Below, piece by piece: positions 14,626 through 16,138 of a DNA stretch of 16,138 nt. Position numbers and translations under genes: made by a program. The notes below the pieces were generated by a model. It was not told where the DNA came from. It did no database searches and saw only the letters and a list, made by a program, of their open reading frames with translations. The DNA is taken from contig SBGS01000062.1 in assembly GCA_006226555.1 (NCBI GenBank), forward strand, positions 1 through 16,138, in the 5' to 3' direction. Every line of letters begins with the position of its first letter. Positions within the stretch are counted from its first letter, which is position 1. The stretch comes from Bacteroidota bacterium (GTDB lineage Bacteria; Bacteroidota; Bacteroidia; Flavobacteriales_D; Crocinitomicaceae).

Positions 14626-14713
14626 TTTCATCAATTTTAATAACAGACCCTTCCCGCAAGGGCATCATCGAAGGAACAAGCCTTAATTCATGATGGGTCG
14701 CAAAATTTAAGTA
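14626..14713 (+). promoter_or_regulatory. Structured leader region before rpsD (candidate S4-responsive RNA)
   Basis: The 88 nt between rpsK and rpsD contain nested complementary segments. GACC 14646-14649 pairs with GGTC 14696-14699, CATCAT 14663-14668 with ATGATG 14690-14695, CCCTT 14648-14652 with AAGGG 14658-14662 (5-nt loop), and AAGG 14671-14674 with CCTT 14681-14684 (6-nt loop). The first and third pairings overlap at CC 14648-14649, so two alternative folds are possible. No T-run follows the hairpins, so an intrinsic terminator is unlikely. The start of rpsD is 14 nt after the last arm. A role as S4 leader is inference from position; no sequence motif for S4 binding was recognised. 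Confidence 0.45.
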
Positions 14714-15319
14714 ATGGCAAGATATAGAGGTCCAAAATCTCGTATTGCGCGTCGTTTCAGAGATCCAATCTTTGGACCGGATAAAGCGCTAGAAAGAAGA
14801 AGTTACGCTCCTGGACAACATGGTCCAAACAAGCGTAGAGGAAAGCAGTCAGAATATGCTATCCAGTTGGGTGAGAAACAAAAAGCAAAGTATACTTACG
14901 GTATTCTTGAGCGTCAGTTTGCGAACCTGTTCGACAAAGCATCTCGTATGAAAGGAATTACAGGTGAGAACTTGCTACAGTTATGTGAAGCTCGTTTGGA
15001 TAACACTGTATTCCGTTTAGGAATTGCGCCAACTCGTCGTGCAGCAAGACAATTCGTTTCTCACAAGCATATCACTGTAAATGGTGAAGTAGTAAACATT
15101 CCATCTTACACATTGAAAGTTGGTGATGTTGTTGGTGTTCGTGAAAAGTCTAAATCACTTGAGGCTATTTCTGCATCATTGGCATCTAGCACTAAATCTT
15201 TCGATTGGCTAGAGTGGAATCCTTCTCAAATGGAAGGAAAAGTTGTTGCACTTCCATCACGTGAAATGATCCCTGAGAACATCAAGGAGCAGTTGATCGT
15301 CGAATTGTATTCTAAATAA
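14714..15319 (+). CDS. rpsD: 30S ribosomal protein S4 (zinc-free form)
   Basis: S4 is a primary 16S rRNA-binding protein that starts 30S assembly, and in several bacteria it represses translation of its own operon. The 201-residue protein starts MARYRGPKSRIARRFRDPIFGPDKALERRSYAPGQHGPNKRRGK; the N-terminal region carries no zinc-binding cysteines, unlike B. subtilis-type S4. The S4 RNA-binding domain follows at about 91-150, CEARLDNTVFRLGIAPTRRAARQFVSHKHITVNG. The C-terminus ends ENIKEQLIVELYSK. It is flanked by the two largest gaps of the window, 88 nt before and 97 nt after, both with predicted structure. Confidence 0.98.
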   Translation: MARYRGPKSRIARRFRDPIFGPDKALERRSYAPGQHGPNKRRGKQSEYAIQLGEKQKAKYTYGILERQFANLFDKASRMKGITGENLLQLCEARLDNTVFRLGIAPTRRAARQFVSHKHITVNGEVVNIPSYTLKVGDVVGVREKSKSLEAISASLASSTKSFDWLEWNPSQMEGKVVALPSREMIPENIKEQLIVELYSK

Positions 15320-15416
15320 TAATTAATCATATTGGTTTCAAGCCAAAGGGTTTTCAGGATGTTCTTCAGTCCTCTAAACCGCGCAACTTGAAAACAATTA
15401 AAACGAAGAAAAACAA
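15320..15416 (+). promoter_or_regulatory. Structured region between rpsD and rpoA with possible pseudoknot
   Basis: The 97-nt gap can form a 12-position stem: GGTTTTCAGGAT 15349-15360 against GTCCTCTAAACC 15369-15380, broken only by a T·T/C·C internal loop (15354-15355 with 15374-15375) and ending in a T·G wobble. A G-C pair can add beyond a bulged A, leaving a 5-nt loop (15362-15366). Upstream TTGG 15332-15335 pairs with CCAA 15343-15346 around the 7-nt loop TTTCAAG, which is exactly complementary to CTTGAAA 15387-15393, so a pseudoknot or an alternative long-range closing stem is possible. No T-run follows the stem. The rest is A-rich spacer up to the rpoA ATG. Confidence 0.45.
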
Positions 15417-16138
15417 ATGGCAATTTTAGACTTCCAAAAACCGGACAAGGTTATCATGATCCAATCGGATGAGCACCAGGGACAATTTGAATTTCGTCCT
15501 TTGGAGCCTGGATATGGAATTACAGTTGGTAACGCTTTAAGAAGAATTTTACTTTCTTCTCTTGAAGGTTTTGCAATTGCTTCGGTAAGAATCGAAGGAG
15601 TTGATCATGAGTTCTCAACTATTAAAGGTGTTGTAGAAGACGTAACTGAGATCGTGTTAAACTTGAAGCAAGTACGTTTCAAGCAACAGATCGATGGTAC
15701 TGATAGCGAAACTGTGGTTGTTACTGTTTCAGGACAAGAGCAATTGACAGCAGGAGATATCGGTCGCTTTACATCTGCATTCCAGGTTTTAAATCCGGAT
15801 CTAGTTATCTGCAACATGGAATCTAGCGTTAAATTGGAGATCGAACTTAAGATCATCAAAGGACGTGGATACTACCCTGCTGAAGAGAACAAGGATGAGA
15901 ACGCACCTTTCGGAACGATAGCTATCGATTCAATCTTTACACCGATAAAAAATGTAAAGTACCAGATCGAAAATTACCGTGTAGAGCAAAAGACAGATTA
16001 CGAGAAGTTAATCATGGATATCACGACAGATGGTTCGGTTCATCCAAAAGATGCTTTGAAAGAAGCAGCTAAGATCTTGATCCATCACTTCATGTTGTTC
16101 TCAGATGAGCGCATCACGCTTGATAGCGAGGTGAAAGC
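15417..16138 (+). CDS. rpoA: RNA polymerase alpha subunit, N-terminal part (3' end outside window)
   Basis: The alpha subunit dimerises to nucleate assembly of RNA polymerase and contacts promoter DNA and activators through its C-terminal domain. The frame is open to the window end, about 240 codons of the usual roughly 330. It begins MAILDFQKPDKVIM and contains FEFRPLEPGYGITVGNALRRILLSSLEG (24-51), the dimer-interface helix of the N-terminal domain, then VEDVTEIVLNLKQVRF, LKIIKGRGYYPAEEN and FTPIKNVKYQIENYRV, all family signatures. The C-terminal DNA-binding domain lies beyond the edge. It follows the 97-nt structured gap after rpsD; rplQ is expected next but is not visible. Confidence 0.97.
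   Translation, partial: MAILDFQKPDKVIMIQSDEHQGQFEFRPLEPGYGITVGNALRRILLSSLEGFAIASVRIEGVDHEFSTIKGVVEDVTEIVLNLKQVRFKQQIDGTDSETVVVTVSGQEQLTAGDIGRFTSAFQVLNPDLVICNMESSVKLEIELKIIKGRGYYPAEENKDENAPFGTIAIDSIFTPIKNVKYQIENYRVEQKTDYEKLIMDITTDGSVHPKDALKEAAKILIHHFMLFSDERITLDSEVK

Noticed and set aside
14646..14699. Intrinsic terminator between rpsK and rpsD
   Set aside because: The hairpins are not followed by a T-run; the downstream bases are GCAAAATTTAAG.
15349..15380. Intrinsic terminator between rpsD and rpoA
   Set aside because: The stem is followed by GCGCAACTTG rather than a T-run.

Overview
The window is one continuous stretch of the universal ribosomal-protein supercluster, all on the + strand: 31 protein genes (first and last cut by the window edges) running rpsL-rpsG-fusA, then the S10 block (rpsJ-rplC-rplD-rplW-rplB-rpsS-rplV-rpsC-rplP-rpmC-rpsQ), the spc block (rplN-rplX-rplE-rpsN-rpsH-rplF-rplR-rpsE-rpmD-rplO-secY) and the alpha block (infA-rpmJ-rpsM-rpsK-rpsD-rpoA). 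Two of them, rpmD (58 codons) and rpmJ (38 codons), are very short and easily missed.

The organism is most likely a member of Bacteroidota, probably Flavobacteriia or close to it. Supporting signs are fusA running straight into rpsJ without tuf, the absence of Shine-Dalgarno sequences with A/T-rich upstream regions, secY followed directly by infA, an L36 without its zinc ligands, a cysteine-free S4 N-terminus, and a TAnnTTTG box before secY. The genus cannot be fixed from this window.

The genes supply both ribosomal subunits (S3, S4, S5, S7, S8, S10, S11, S12, S13, S14, S17, S19; L2, L3, L4, L5, L6, L14, L15, L16, L18, L22, L23, L24, L29, L30, L36), translation factors EF-G and IF1, the translocon pore SecY and the alpha subunit of RNA polymerase. 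Spacing is very tight (mostly 3-36 nt, two 1-nt TAATG overlaps), which suggests one or a few long, translationally coupled transcripts.

The gene content is ordinary. The best non-coding signals are the two longest gaps, 88 and 97 nt, which lie immediately before and after rpsD (S4). Both fold on paper into multi-helix structures, and the second can form a pseudoknot. Because S4 autoregulates its own operon in E. coli and B. subtilis, these are the best candidates for regulatory RNAs here. No mobile element, tRNA, rRNA, CRISPR array or foreign-looking gene was seen, and no gene-free stretch exceeds 100 nt.
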